Of a stretch of DNA of 64,000 bases, positions 1-12,076 are shown piece after piece; within the stretch, counting starts at the first letter, position 1, and every line of letters begins with the position of its first letter. This DNA comes from Nymphaea colorata. Its lineage: Eukaryota > Streptophyta > Magnoliopsida > Nymphaeales > Nymphaeaceae. The notes under the pieces were generated by a model. The model ran no database searches. It was not told where the DNA came from and saw only the letters and a list, made by a program, of their open reading frames with translations. Where the stretch lies: assembly GCF_008831285.2 (NCBI RefSeq), contig NC_045150.1, forward strand, positions 5,964,001-6,028,000. Direction: 5' to 3'. Made by a program: the position numbers and the translations under genes.

Positions 1-1147
1 TAAGCCTCCCCTGTTCACACGAGGAAGGAAACAACAGCTGATCAACTAGATGGCGCTGTCACCTCCAACATCTAATCACTGTGATACTGTACCGACAGCA
101 TCACAGATTGTTGTGGTTCCAACGAGCCCAAGCTCGACCGGAACCGAAGCCGGAGTTCGCCAGAATCACAAGTTTGCCGGCCGCCTATTTTTGAGACTTC
201 TGTTTCTGCGACAACAGAATATAGCTTTGCTCAGCAAACCATATCATCAAATCCGAACATCGGATAATTGCAAGAGCAGGCTCTTCATCTTCCTGACTTC
301 TGTGCGGTTCCAGCTAGCCATAGAACTCAGGAATCCAATTAGGGAATAAAAATCCGTAGACCTGCAAAGGAGGCTCTGTCTCTCGGCAGACCCAGCCCAT
401 GAACTGGAGACAGTTGCAGAAACAGTCTTTGTTCCGCGGCATACGCTGACTGCTCCAATCACCGCTTCACTCTCTCACTTGTTTTATTGCATTTCTGACT
501 TCGACACATTTTAAACAAGCTACAGCACGTCCAAGTCCGAGCTCCGTGGAGGAAGTTGCAGCCCTTGGAAGCTGCCCATGTCCATCGAATGTATTGATTT
601 GCGTTATCAAATGTATTGATTTGCATATAACATGTTGTAAATTTTATACTTGTTTTGATATAACATATTAAAAAAATAAGATATCATATAGCGGATTGAA
701 CAAATATAATAACCAAAACTAATTAGAGAAGACCAGGTAGAACAAACAGTTTGAACAGAACATAAACAAACACCAGACAAGACAGAAACATCAGACAGAA
801 TGGATAGATCGAACAGGACAGAAACAATCGTCAAATAGGACAGACGGAGCAGACACACATGAAACAAACGCCGGACAAGAAAAACGTCATGTTCTTAAAA
901 TCATCAAACGGCGGACAATGAACATCATTATACATGAAAACAGGATAGTAGTGTAATGGACAAGACGTCATGTCTATCATATCTCAATGGACAACAATCA
1001 AACGACCTCTAAAGAATCCACTTGGCCCCAAGAAGGGGCATGCCCTTAGATACAGAATATTTCATCATATTTATGACATATATTTATGTAAAATTATCGT
1101 GCAAAGATAACGTAAATCACCCCACTGAAAATTATGTCGATTTTCAG
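1..1147. other. Spacer downstream of the 4CL-like gene, no gene recognised
   Basis: The first 560 bases are more GC-balanced than the following DNA, but neither strand gives a reading frame that I recognise. The open frames at 50-349 (plus) and 247-462 (minus) have no familiar motif. From about 720 to 990 the plus strand is a degenerate purine-rich run built on variants of GGACAGAAACA and AACAGGACAG, like an old simple repeat. The 3' UTR of the minus-strand 4CL-like gene should lie just below position 1148. Confidence 0.5.
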
Positions 1148-4100
1148 TTAGAGACAAGAAGTTGCAATCTTGATGAGATCTTTCCTCAATATTTTTCCGG
1201 ATGGAGTCCTCGGTATGCTACCAACAAATGACACTTTTCGAACTTTCTTGTATGGAGCAACCTGCGAATGAAAAATGCCATTAGGCCTTAAGAAGGCGTA
1301 ATTCCATTGCATTTTAGACTGCAATCCATGAAATGTGTCAATCTCAATAAAATTTAAGTTCAAAGATAAAAACTATGAAACTAAGAGGCTGTTTGGTTGG
1401 CAACAGTGACATGCTGCTACTACCAGCCTCGAAACAATAGGGCAAATTTATGAAACACCGTTACAAGTGGTTTCATGAATCTATCCATTTTTGGGGTCTG
1501 ATTCAAAGGACAGTAACAATGCATTACTATTGCCAAATGGCCTCGAACAGTCAAGTGAAGCAATGGGAGGCGGATCATACCTGGTTTGCAATGAATGTAA
1601 TGACTTCATCTTCTTCTAATACATCATCAGTTCCTTCTCTTCTTACAACATAAGCCAAAGGAATCTGCCCTGCTATTTCATCTGGAAACCTGGACCAAAC
1701 AAAACGTAAAAGCTCGATCCCATTGGACTCTCATTCAGTATCTATTTGATACAACGTACAGCAACCAATCCGGTAACTGAATCCCAGCAGTACTCCTTTT
1801 GAAAAGGTACCTTCAGTCTTTGAAACACTGTCATTCTTAATTAGGTTCAATATGACAGTTGTTTTTCTTGGAAAAATCGTAGGAAGTTAAAAAAAAAAAC
1901 AAATTGAAAAAGGAAAGGTCCTAAAAATATGTTACAAATGTGAAAATAAAAATCTAGTAACTAAAAAAATGTAGAAAAACAAAAAAAAATGAAAAATCGT
2001 GAATTTTTTTTCTCGTTTTTCACTCTGGCATTTTCCTCAAAAAAACGAATTTTTCCCCATTTTCGGCTGACATGTTTTTAAAACCTTTTTCATGTTTTTT
2101 CCAATAAAACTCGCTTGCTATGACATTATGTTTAGGACTTTGAAAAGGACTCTAAGTTGAAGCTATAATGAAAGAACTATATTTTGACTTCACAAAAAGA
2201 TCTCAAAGTAGGATTTTGCACCAAGAAACACCATCTAGAAATGGATTTAGAGTGCTACGAGGAGAAGTCAGCCATAAGATGGCCTTTTAAGGTAAATAAA
2301 TCAAAAAAAAATGAAGAACTATTTATGAAGTAAACCATTGTGCAGATTTTGCATTTTAATATATTTATGAAAGGATATTATGAAAATTAATTTTGACAAG
2401 AATTCTTATCGTCTTAAATATTTTATGGCACTTTTCACCACAACATCTGCAGCTAATGATTCCAAATGTTATATTCGATTGTTACTCCTACCCACGTGCT
2501 TTTTGTTACCCTGAATTAATTCAGCACCAAATTATACAGATGAAGCTTGATATGATAACTCATATACGAAGTAGTTCTATGAAGAAATCCATTTCTTAAT
2601 CTAGGTCCCAAACTCGCGCGCTTGAATCGAATATATCCATGGTAGCTTTTTGAACGAGAAGAAGAAGAAGAAGAAGAAGAAGAAGAAGAAGAAGAAGAAG
2701 AAGAAGAAGAAGAACGCTTACGGCACGACAGCTGCATCAATTATTTGGGGATGGGCAAGAAGCAGCGCCTCGAGCTCCGCGGGAGGAACTTGAAAACCTT
2801 TATATTTGATCAACTCTTTGAGCCTGTCGACAACGAACAAGTAGCCATCATTGTCGATATAACAGAGATCCCCGGTTTTAAGCCAGCCTTCCTCATCTAG
2901 TATCAGCTTCGTGGCCTCCGCGTTCGAATGGTAACCTGCATTATTCAATTCAGAAATAGTTCGTCAGTAAGGCTCTCCTCTTCTCTTTGAAAGAGATGAA
3001 AGACACAGGGCTTACATGCCAAATAACATAGTCCATGATTAATAAGTAAATATTTTCGCGTTGGACGATACGCCAGCTTAGGAGTTAAGATAAGAATCGA
3101 AACTGAAGCCTGTGGATCTAAAGAACTAAAGCATCTTGAGGTCAGATAAGATATATATATAATCTCATGTGAAACTCAAAAAATATTGAAATGTCTAGAA
3201 ACCATTAAACTACCTACCTTAGGCTGAAGGGCTCAGTACTCTAAAGGGGTGCTTGGACAAAGTAATTGTGAGTGTCTGATGAACTTGTCTTAAAAATTGG
3301 AGGATGTGTTCAATTCTTAGGACAGATTTAACAGACACCCACAAACTGTTCCTTTGCCCAAACGCCCCTTGTATGAAATAAAGGGAAGCTGAAAAAAATT
3401 TGACATGGTTTATAGAAACTCGAAGGGAATTGGTTCTTAATCTCAATTGAACCATCTAAAGAGTATAAAATCTTATACATACAAGGAAAAAATGAATGCC
3501 AAGATAGATATATACTTCCTGCAATATTGAAAAGGCAATTAAATGGATATTCATGAATTAAAAAGTGCCATGAGAAGATCCCAAGAAGGTCAGAAGAAGC
3601 AAAAATACATGCAAGAGAGAGAAAGGAGGAGGTGCGGGGACAGGGAGGAGGGAAGAAGCAGTTGGTGTCTTCAAAAATCCCATTGCAATGAAGCTAGACC
3701 CGGCTTCAGCTTCAGTCACACGTGATGACCCAGGTCGACGATAGGCAAATGGGGGTCTGTTGCAGTAAGTGAGTGGTCTTTCCTTCTGGAGGGAATTAAC
3801 ACTAATCTGGGACTAGAGCTACAGTGTGTGCGTTTTGGGGTTTTTCTCTTCTAAGTTGAACCAAGATGGTTGGAGTTTGGGATTAGAACTCCCAACTAGT
3901 GAAGTCAAAACCCTGAAGATGTCAAGTTTAAGGATGAAAATGAAAGAAGGGCCAAGACATCGCCGAAGAAATTAAGCATGATATTATCCTACGAGCAGTA
4001 GCCAAAGGTGAAAGCCACTTGAAAGGGGGCTAGCAAGCGCAGACATGAAGGGGCGCTAAGACAAGCAGGAATAAGCCTAGCAACCATCTTATTCTACAGG

Positions 4101-7100
4101 TAGGGTTGCACAATGATTAGTCAAGTTAGCTCGAGTTCAACTTGAACTCGCTCGTTAAAACTTGACTGGAACTTGATTTGTTTATAAGAGAGTTGAGTTC
4201 AATTTGAAATGCACAATTGAAAAGTGAAACCAATCAAGTTCAAGTTGTAAAAACTCGACTCGACTACATAATGAATGTTGAAATATAATGAAAGAATACT
4301 TAAACGAGTAACAACTAAATGAGTTAAACGAAATAAGAGTTTTAAAAAAAAAGGAGTTAAATGAGTCAAATTCGAGGTCGATGCTGCATTGTCGAGTTGA
4401 GATTGAACCTATTTTAGAGTTTTTTTATTTGAGTGGAGCTCGAGATGCCGACTTGGCTCATGTGCAGCCTTGTATATGGGGTGAGGAGGATTAAAGATAG
4501 ACTAAAAGTCAATCATATGAGAAGGTAGATCTGGGCATTGGCCAGGCTGACCCGATTAAGATGCCCATATTGAAGCCCGATTATCTAATCGAGCCGGCCC
4601 AAGACACAACCCATTAGTAATTGAACCAGGCCAGGCCGAGATGGAGTATCAGGCTTCAAGAAGAATCATTTGCCCAAGGCCCCAACAGCTCCAACTGATT
4701 ATTAACGGGTCAATCAGGGAGGGCCGAGTCACCTTTAAAATGGGTGCAAACATTTTTTTTTTCACATCTTTAAAATGTAATGGGGCTTACCAGGCTGCAA
4801 TAGGTGGGATTGTATTGTCCAAACCTGACTCGTAAAATTATCGGTCAGGCTTACGTCCGATGGGTCAGATACTCGGCCTGAGTATCAGGTACCTATTTGC
4901 AGCCCTACCTTGTGCTCAGCCTTATTTGTAATGGTCAGCCTTCTTAGGAATAAGGGCAAGGACAGCTGTAGCTGTATTGAAATCTTTCAGGTGCATAAAA
5001 GCTTTAATGTAAATTCCTCGAGAGAAGTGAAGGTATCCACCTACCAACAATCTCAGTAATGGTAAAAAAAAAAGAACTCAAGTAGAAACAATCAAGGATT
5101 GATGACTTGGCAGCCTTAAGACTATAGAATAGCCTTCTCATGGCTACACCGGGGGCCGCCTGGGCCGTGGCTCGGATGAGCGTGAGTGCAGGATAAAAAA
5201 AAATATTTAGTTTGGTTTGACCCATCGCTCCTCTTAACCCAACCGGCCACTCTTCTTGCTCAACCAGCAAACAGTTTGACCCACCTCTAAAAGAAATTCT
5301 GACTCCGCCCATGGCTATAAGGAATGGACACAGGAAAGGTGAGGTGAGGTGAGGGAGTTGTAAAAGTGACAAAGAAGACAAGATATCATCACCTCAAACA
5401 TTATGGTCATAAAAAAAAGGAAGGAAGGAATGTAATGGAGATGAACATTTGTAATGTGAGACAGCCTGTGAGTGAAAGAGAAAAATGTTTTGATTCCCCT
5501 AAAACACACCAAGATTGCTATCTCCCCAAGAGAGGAAGCAATTGCACTTCAACCTAACCACCCGACGGCGGCCCGTTTCCTTCGCCGGTGATATATATAT
5601 ATAATATATATATATATAGAAAGAGAGAGAGAGATAGATGGGCAATTGGCATGTGCTCCAAGTTGACAGAACGAGAGATAGACGTTTTGGCTTTTCAAGA
5701 AACAAGAGTAGCTTTCAAGGAAGACTTCACGTGAATTGATAAGATTCGATTCCCTCATGTTATGCCATTTAAGTTGTTTTTTTGTTTTGTGATTTAGATA
5801 CTAAAGTACATGTAGATTAATATATAAAGCTATAATTTCAAACATGCAATACGAGTTTTAGAAAAAGAAGTATTTTAGCCTTTGATTTAAAGATCGTATG
5901 TTGCCGTTCTAAAGTTTCATTTTTCACATATTTATAAGGCTCTAAAACAACATTGAAGAGCGTGTTGAAGTAAACTAAAAATATGAAAAACCATCAGTTC
6001 GTTTTTCTTTTCTACCTACCTTTCATGATGCATGGCCCCCGCAGCCAGAGTTCGCCTCTGCCGTTCTCGCCCAGCGCTCTGCCCGTCTCGGCGTCCACAA
6101 TCTTCGCCTCCATGTTGGGCGACAGCAACCCGGAGCTCCCGATCCGCTTGCTCTCTTCCACCGTGTCGGTTGATGACCCCATCCCCGTCGTCTCGGTCAT
6201 GGCGAAGCCCTGCAGCAGCGCCACCTGCGGGAACCTGGCCTCGAATTCCTGCACCACGTCTTGGCTGAGCGGCGCTCCGCCGCACAGAACCGTCTGCAGC
6301 GAGCTCATATCGTAGAGGTCGAGGGTTGGGCTCTTGGCTAGCGCCGCCACTAGCGGCGGCGCCAGCGGAAAGTACGTCACCCCGTAGCGCTCTATTGCGG
6401 TGGCGATGGACTCCAGGCCGGGCTCCGAGACGACGACGACGGTCGAGCCGGACGCCAGCGCCCCCAGCCCTAGTACCGTCAGGCCGTAGACGTGAAACAT
6501 GGGCACCCGACCGAGGAACGTCTGCGCGCCGTCGCTCAATCGGAATCTTTGCATTACCATGATGATCGTCGCTATGAGGCTCCGGTGAGACGAGGCGACC
6601 CCTTTGCTCCGCCCAGTGGTCCCGGAAGAGTACAGCAATGTCGCGGTGTCGCCCTGCCGGACAGCATCCCTCAGACCCTCCGTCGGCGTCGGCCACGCTT
6701 CGACGAGCTGCTGCATTGTAGCCGCAACCTTCACGTCCAGGCGGCCTCCACCATGCGAGTAATGACCCATCAGGACGATCGGCAGGCCGAGGCCGGCGAC
6801 TTTCGGGAGGAACTCGGGGGTGGTGAAGGCGAGGACCGGGCGGGAGTCGGATGCTTGTTGCCGGATCTCTTGCGTGGTGTTCAGGGGGTTGGCGGCAGTG
6901 AGGACAGCACCGAGGGATAGGACGGCGAGGCAGACGACGGGGAAGCGGACGGAGTTCGGGGAGATGAGGAGGACGACGTCGCCCCGGCGGACGCCAAGCG
7001 AGGAGAGGCCAGCGGCGAGGGACCGGACCATGGACCAGAGTCGAGGGTATGTGACCTTTTCGCCGGTCGTGGCGTCGATGAGGGCGACGTCGCCGGAGTG

Positions 7101-7250
7101 GGGGAGTGAGGCGACGAAGGTTGCCACGTCCAGATGATCCTCCATGGGGAGGGCGACGGGCTTCCGTTTGCTGTAAAAGATGCAATCCGAGGGGCAGAAG
7201 CCGCTTCTGTGTTTTATCAAGCGACATTCCGCCATTTCTCCTGCCTTCAT
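1148..7250 (-). CDS. 4-coumarate-CoA ligase-like acyl-CoA synthetase
   Basis: The coding sequence is complement join(1148..1261, 1581..1689, 2722..2935, 6020..7250), 555 aa, with all junctions GT-AG and in phase. It belongs to the ANL adenylate-forming family, which activates a carboxylic acid with ATP and then forms the CoA thioester. Visible motifs are the AMP-binding loop [11 protein letters not shown] at 208-218, QGFAMTE at 347-353, GELWLRG at 399-405, GWLKTGD at 427-433, the hinge [21 protein letters not shown] at 446-466 and the catalytic lysine in [10 protein letters not shown] (K541). Length matches plant 4CL-like proteins. The motif style resembles the 4CL-like/OPCL group rather than true lignin 4CL, so the substrate (fatty acid, jasmonate precursor or cinnamate) is not known. 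The C-terminal SCL resembles a weak peroxisomal PTS1. The start at 7250 was chosen because it follows the GA-repeat leader; an in-frame ATG at 7235 is possible. The last intron is short, the first is 3.1 kb. Confidence 0.93.
2658..2714 (-). repeat. (GAA)19 / (TTC)19 microsatellite at a splice donor
   Basis: Nineteen uninterrupted GAA units on the plus strand read as (TTC)19 in the direction of the 4CL-like transcript. The run starts at base +8 of intron 2, directly after the donor GTAAGCG at 2721-2715. Confidence 0.97.
4101..4471. mobile_element. MITE-like element with GTGCA-type ends
   Basis: The left end reads AGGGTTGCACAATGA and the right end TCATGTGCAGCCTTG, imperfect inverted copies of each other. 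The interior is rich in CTCGAGTTCAA and GAGTTGA words in both orientations, a pattern of short non-autonomous hAT-like elements in plants. Related sequence appears at about 33010-33275 and 60820-60975. No transposase is present. It lies in intron 1 of the 4CL-like gene. Confidence 0.6.
4525..4910. repeat. Interspersed repeat with GGGC/GCCC words
   Basis: The segment is dominated by repeated words such as GGGCATTGGCC, CCAGGCCGAG, AGCCCGATT and TTGCAGCCCTA that differ from the surrounding AT-rich intron. This style is typical of short plant DNA elements, but I could not define matching terminal repeats or a target-site duplication. Confidence 0.4.
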
Positions 7251-7254
7251 GACG

Positions 7255-7256
<2 letters not shown>

Positions 7257-7288
<32 letters not shown>
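7257..7288 (-). repeat. (CT)16, GA-repeat leader of the 4CL-like gene
   Basis: Sixteen CT units on the plus strand give (AG)16 in the transcript, ending six bases before the chosen ATG at 7250. GA/CT runs are common in plant 5' UTRs. If translation began at the upstream ATG (7313), the run would encode an Arg-Glu repeat, which is less likely. Confidence 0.9.
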
Positions 7289-7290
<2 letters not shown>

Positions 7291-7606
7291 GGTGGAGGTA
7301 CGAATAAGATCATTCTTGAAAGATCTAATATGAGATTTTACAGCTTATTTGGAGTCCTTTTGAAATTCGATAGCTTTAAATGATAGAATGGGAGGGAAGG
7401 ATATCTCAATTTCATTTGGAATCCTTTCAAAGCAATAAATATCATCCTCCTCTTCTTCTGGTCTGAGTTCCTCCTCTTCTTCACGTTCTTCAATGAATTT
7501 TGTCTTGTCAGCCACTTTACTCTCTTCATTCTTGTTATATGCACAAATTTGTGTGAAAAACACTGAAAGTGAGCTAAAAATAAAAATTACAGTTGTCCTG
7601 CCTCTC

Positions 7607-7613
7607 ATTTATA
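7607..7613 (-). promoter_or_regulatory. Candidate TATA box of the 4CL-like gene
   Basis: The minus strand reads GGCTATAAATGAGAG here, a good TATA consensus about 360 bases before the ATG at 7250. A start site some 30 bases downstream would give a leader of roughly 330 nt. That leader would include a 68-codon upstream ORF (minus strand, 7338-7544). The transcription start is inferred, not seen. Confidence 0.4.
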
Positions 7614-8814
7614 GCCTTAGTTCTTGTGCTTGGAGAGATGGATTTGAATAAATTCCAACAACCTCTCCTGCCGCTTCCAGTGGTGGCAGTTTTCATGTTA
7701 TATTATATTACATATATGGTTGTTTTATTTTTATTTTTTATTTTTATTACTATAGCAAACATATGATGAAAAAAATTAAATATATATATATATATATAAT
7801 ATGATGCTATTGAGGTGCGAGTCGAAAAGCAACACCCACATCCTCACCAACCAAGTTGGTGCTGCCACTTCTGTGACTATAGTAAGTGCCTATTTCTTTC
7901 TTGGTGAAGGGGTTTTGGTGTTTTCATTTATGACTACTTTTTGTTAATTCCAATGTAGCCGTTGCTTAGTATAGTGAAAACGACGAACAGTATTCAAATT
8001 ATTACAATTAATAATAAAAATCATTTAACGGAAAGAAATAGTCCAACTATAGTTGTATGCAATTGATCAACCTATTATTCAATATTAGTCGGCTCATTGA
8101 AGACGGAGAGAGAGAGAGAGCTATTATAATTAAAATTAGGGTGTTGGGGACATTATTATAAACAAATTAATTTTTTTTCGTTCATTTTCTTTACAAAGCT
8201 AAAAAAAATTATTTTTAACATTTCATATTTTTCCTTTACATCCAAAATTAATTTTTATGATTTTTTTCCTCCCATTTCCTTTTCTTTTTCTTTCCTTCCA
8301 TATCATTTCTTTTTCTTTCATTTATCTTTTATCATTTCAAGTGATTTCTTTTTCATCCATCGAAGCATAGCATTAATGAAAAAATAATGTAAAGGACCTC
8401 AAAAAACATGAACGTAGCCACTTGGGTGCGACCACTAGGTTTACTAAAGTTTCCATCTATGTAGCTGTCATTCATATCTGAACCAAATGAAGAACACACG
8501 GACAAAAAAGACTGGTTGGTTAAGGGCCCTCATTGTATATTTGAGGGACATTTTATAAGTAAATATACATAAAATTGGTGTTCATCAATACATAAATAAT
8601 GGACATTCATTTGGACAATTGCCGAAGCATGCTCATATGTGGCTCCACCCTTATTAAAAAAGAAACCTAACACAAGAGAGAGAGATGAATGAACTACATG
8701 TGAATGATTCCAACCCATGTATTTAACCAAAAAACTTGTTAATCAACTGTTTTAAGCATCCCTATATTTTGAATAACCAGTAGGAAATCTCACTGCCCAA
8801 GCAAGACCAAAAGC

Positions 8815-9230
8815 CAGGGGTGGAGCCATACATTTTTTTTATGAGGGGGTCGAATTAAAGTTTTTTATATTTTGACTACAACTGAAATATTATTTTTCAA
8901 AAATTTTATATAAAACAAGTGAAATACCATCCAAGTCTCGAGCAATGACAGGAAAGGATAGAGAGGCAGACCCGACACCTGAAGAAGTCTTGACCAGCAG
9001 CGATGAAGGAGAGAAAGAGCCACGTAAGGTTGATTGATGTCTTTTTTGCAATGGGGGAAGAGATAGGTTTTTCTTTTCCTTCTCAAATGAATTGGATTTA
9101 CATTAGAGTTCATTTTCCTTCCTTTCATTTTCCTTCAACCAAACAGGGCGTAAATCCTACAACAAATACATCTAAATTTAAAAAATTTCAATTGTTTTAT
9201 ATGAAAATTTTGAAAAATAATATTTGAGTC
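8815..9230. mobile_element. Fold-back copy of the GGGGTGGAGCCA element family
   Basis: The left end begins CAGGGGTGGAGCCATAC at 8815. Sequence at about 8875-8925 (AATATTATTTTTCAAAAATTT then ATATAAAACAAG) recurs in inverted orientation at about 9175-9225 (TTGTTTTATATGAAAATTTT then GAAAAATAATATT). The two arms enclose about 250 bases of unrelated sequence. The arms match the interior of the copies at 55735-55890 and 56847-57041. This looks like two opposed copies, or one copy split by an insertion. Confidence 0.55.
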
Positions 9231-11349
9231 TCATAATTATGCCAATTATGCCTTGATGATAAGCACATCAATGACACCACAATAAATTAAAATACTCCAT
9301 CGGGAACACCACCATTCTTTGTCTCTCTCCCCAACACCATCATTATATGTCTTTCTCTGTTTCTCAGCTCCTCTCCATGTGCATTATGTAAATGCAACCC
9401 TTAGTTTCATGCAGAGACCATCTTTTGCGCTGCGCCAAATCTAGACAAAGACAAACTATTTACCTTCACCTCCTTCTTTTCTTGCGTTACAGTTACTTTG
9501 TTTTATGTGTTTCTTTTGTAAATTAACATCTCACCAACTCGTCGAGCATTTGTAGTTTTTTATCTTTATTGATATTTGTGTTGAATCGTTGTTGAGATTG
9601 AGACAGAGCCCTATCAATAGGCCTTTGCTATAACAAAGCCAAATTACCTACCTACCTAATGACTATCCGTGATATTAATGTTGCATTCCAGTAACAATAA
9701 GGTGAAGGGCTTGATGTCATTCTTAAAGTTTTTTTCTATTTTTGTTAAATTTGTGGCAGCTGAATTGATCGCATTTTGCTCTTTTGAAGTATAAATTTAA
9801 GTATTGGATTTATGGTATTTTCATTAAAGTTCCATATTTCAATGTTTGCAGATATATATATATATATTCCAATATTTGTGCATTTTTTATATTAACTTAG
9901 TTTAACTAACTGTTTGTCAACTAGCATTCAACTAAATTAATTTTTCAAGGAAACTTCCAAAACCAGGTTTCAATAAAAACCATGTTTTAAATGGGTTCAT
10001 CCAACGCTACCACATAAATGAAAAATAAAAAAAAAATGCACCTTGCGTCGCCATCGGCCACTGCCAGTGACCGCCAGTTCCACCAGTGGCACTTGCCCAC
10101 ACAAATTTTACTTCATTTCCATATTGATATTTCAATTTTTTTTTTCGACATGTGACTGCCTTTTAAAGTTTGAAATTTAAAATAGTGGTGCGCTGTGGCG
10201 AGGCCATTTCTAGGTTTTGCCACGGCCAGTGGCCCTGCTGGTTGATGCCAACAGAGAGTTGTCTGTTTTTGGATCTATTAATTCTTGTACCTTATTATTT
10301 TTTTAATTCTCTGTAATCTTACTGCCATTTATGAGTTTACCAAGAATACACTTCTCAGCCAACTAGAGAAAATCACACGGTATCACCATATCCTGCATTA
10401 GCCAAGGCAAAAGGAGGAACCCATCACTAAAGAATCATATAGAAAGCTTTCATTAATCATGAAGATGAAGCAGTGGCGGAAGCAAGTGTGGGCCACATGT
10501 GGGCAGCTGCCCACACGGAGCAGAAAAAACTTCCTACTGTTATATTGATATTTCTGAGCAGAAAAAAAAGCCGATTTAGCATAGTCGCGAGCTGCAGCTA
10601 CGTCTTGTTTCCTAACCTTGACAGCTTGGGGCTGCATTAATATGAAAAGGCTATGAACACGAAATAATCTTCCTACAATTTTATACAAAGCCTTTCAAGT
10701 TTCATCATCGCACAAAACCATCTAACCTCAGCTTTGGTATCACTGCAAGTATTTGCTTTATATCCTTAGCAACTGAAGAGAAGACCTCCTCCACATTGAA
10801 GTTTGGTTTGGCACTATGCATACCAAGGCCACTGTGTTAAAGCCAGAGAGATATAATCATATAAATAAGACGAAGCATGTGCAGTATATAAATAAGACTA
10901 AGCATGTACAGACAAGAAAGAACCAGAGAAATAACTCGGATCACAGTACCAAATGACATATATATCTACCCATGCCTAGTCTTGTGATGCCACCACAAAC
11001 TATAATTAGGATTAACACAGTGCTGAAGCCGAGTGGAGGTATAAAACGGACTTTTTCATCTTTATCAAGTTCATCTTATTCTGTTAGTGCCTTAGTAAAC
11101 AAGTCAAAATGAAGGATTTTTAGTGTTTTCTTTCCTCTTTAAACTAAGCAAGATTTGACTGCAAGTTCTTCGAACGATTTGTCTCATTACCAATAGATGG
11201 GCAGTTTAATCTCCTTATTCAAACGCAGAATTTTTCTCTCGATCCCATTTTCTGTCCCAAACATGCCACAACCTTTTGACGGGACAATTTATTCAAGATA
11301 AGTCATTCAGTAAACCTTATCTCAAGCCACTTGTCATGGAATGTTGTTC

Positions 11350-12033
11350 AAGTAAGCAGCTGAATGAATTAAACAAAACCTTAGCAGCTTCCTGTAGATA
11401 GCAGGTTGTATACATGTGTAACACACACATACACATCCACACCTATATATCTATTCATCTATTTGTGTGTGCATGTGCATGTGTGTGTGTGCTGAAATAA
11501 GAACAAGACAAGCCTGCAAGGTTGCTGAAACCTGATCCGCACAGGAAGAAAGAACAGCTCCTGTTCTATTCGTTTTTTAATGTTCAGCATCAACACATCT
11601 CAGCTAAACGAATTAAGCAAAACCTTATAGCAGCTTCTTGTAGATAGCAGGTTGCATGCATGTGCAACACACATACACATCCACATCTTTATATCTATTC
11701 ATCTATTTGTGTGGGCATGTGCATGTGTGTGCGTGTTCTGAAATATGGATAAGACAAGCCTGCAAGGTTGCTGAAACCTGATCTACACAGGAAGAAAGAC
11801 CATCTCCTGTTCTATTCATATTTTTAATATTCAGCATCAACACATTTCAGTAAAATGAATTAAACAAAACGTTATAGCAGCTTCTTGTAGATAGCAGGTT
11901 GTATACATGTGCAACACGCACACATACCCATACACATCAATACCTATATATCTATTTATCTATTTGTGTGTGCTGAAATAGGGAGAAGACAAGCCTGCAA
12001 GGCTGCTGAAACCTCATCTGCATAGGAGGAAAG
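11350..12033. repeat. Tandem array, period about 246 bp, 2.7 copies
   Basis: The landmark GCAGCTT(C/T)(C/T)TGTAGATAGCAGGTTG occurs at about 11384, 11630 and 11877, a spacing of 246-247 bases. Each unit continues with a CACACA/TGTGTG-rich part, then GACAAGCCTGCAAGG(T/C)TGCTGAAACCT, then AACACATCTCAG-type sequence. The third copy is truncated after about 155 bases and has lost part of the TG-rich tract. The copies differ by scattered substitutions, so the duplication is not recent. Confidence 0.9.
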
Positions 12034-12076
12034 ATTTACGGATACTGCACACAATTGATGGCATTGACAATGGGAT

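Larger units (their letters stand above)
2936..6019 (-). other. Intron 1 of the 4CL-like gene, filled with repeats
   Basis: This 3.1-kb intron has donor GTAGGTAG next to 6020 and acceptor TGCAG next to 2935. It contains at least two interspersed elements, listed separately (4101-4471 and about 4525-4910). A further segment at about 5139-5315 reads, on the minus strand, from GGGCGGAGTCAG to GGTGTAGCCATG and resembles the GGGG(T/C)GGAGCCA element family. Simple repeats are an AT run at 5589-5618 and a GA run near 5620-5636. No independent gene was recognised; open frames here lack known motifs. Confidence 0.75.

Noticed and set aside
2516-2740. Poly-Ser frame across the (GAA)19 repeat
   Set aside because: The frame exists only because of the triplet repeat and overlaps an exon-intron border of the 4CL-like gene.
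5004-5381. A 125-codon minus-strand frame in intron 1 of the 4CL-like gene
   Set aside because: It runs through GGGCGGAGTCAG-type repeat sequence and shows no protein motif.
6016-7227. A 403-codon open frame overlapping exon 1 of the 4CL-like gene in another frame
   Set aside because: Its Arg/Pro-rich product has no motif, while the overlapping frame gives a complete acyl-CoA synthetase sequence; it is a by-product of GC-rich coding DNA.
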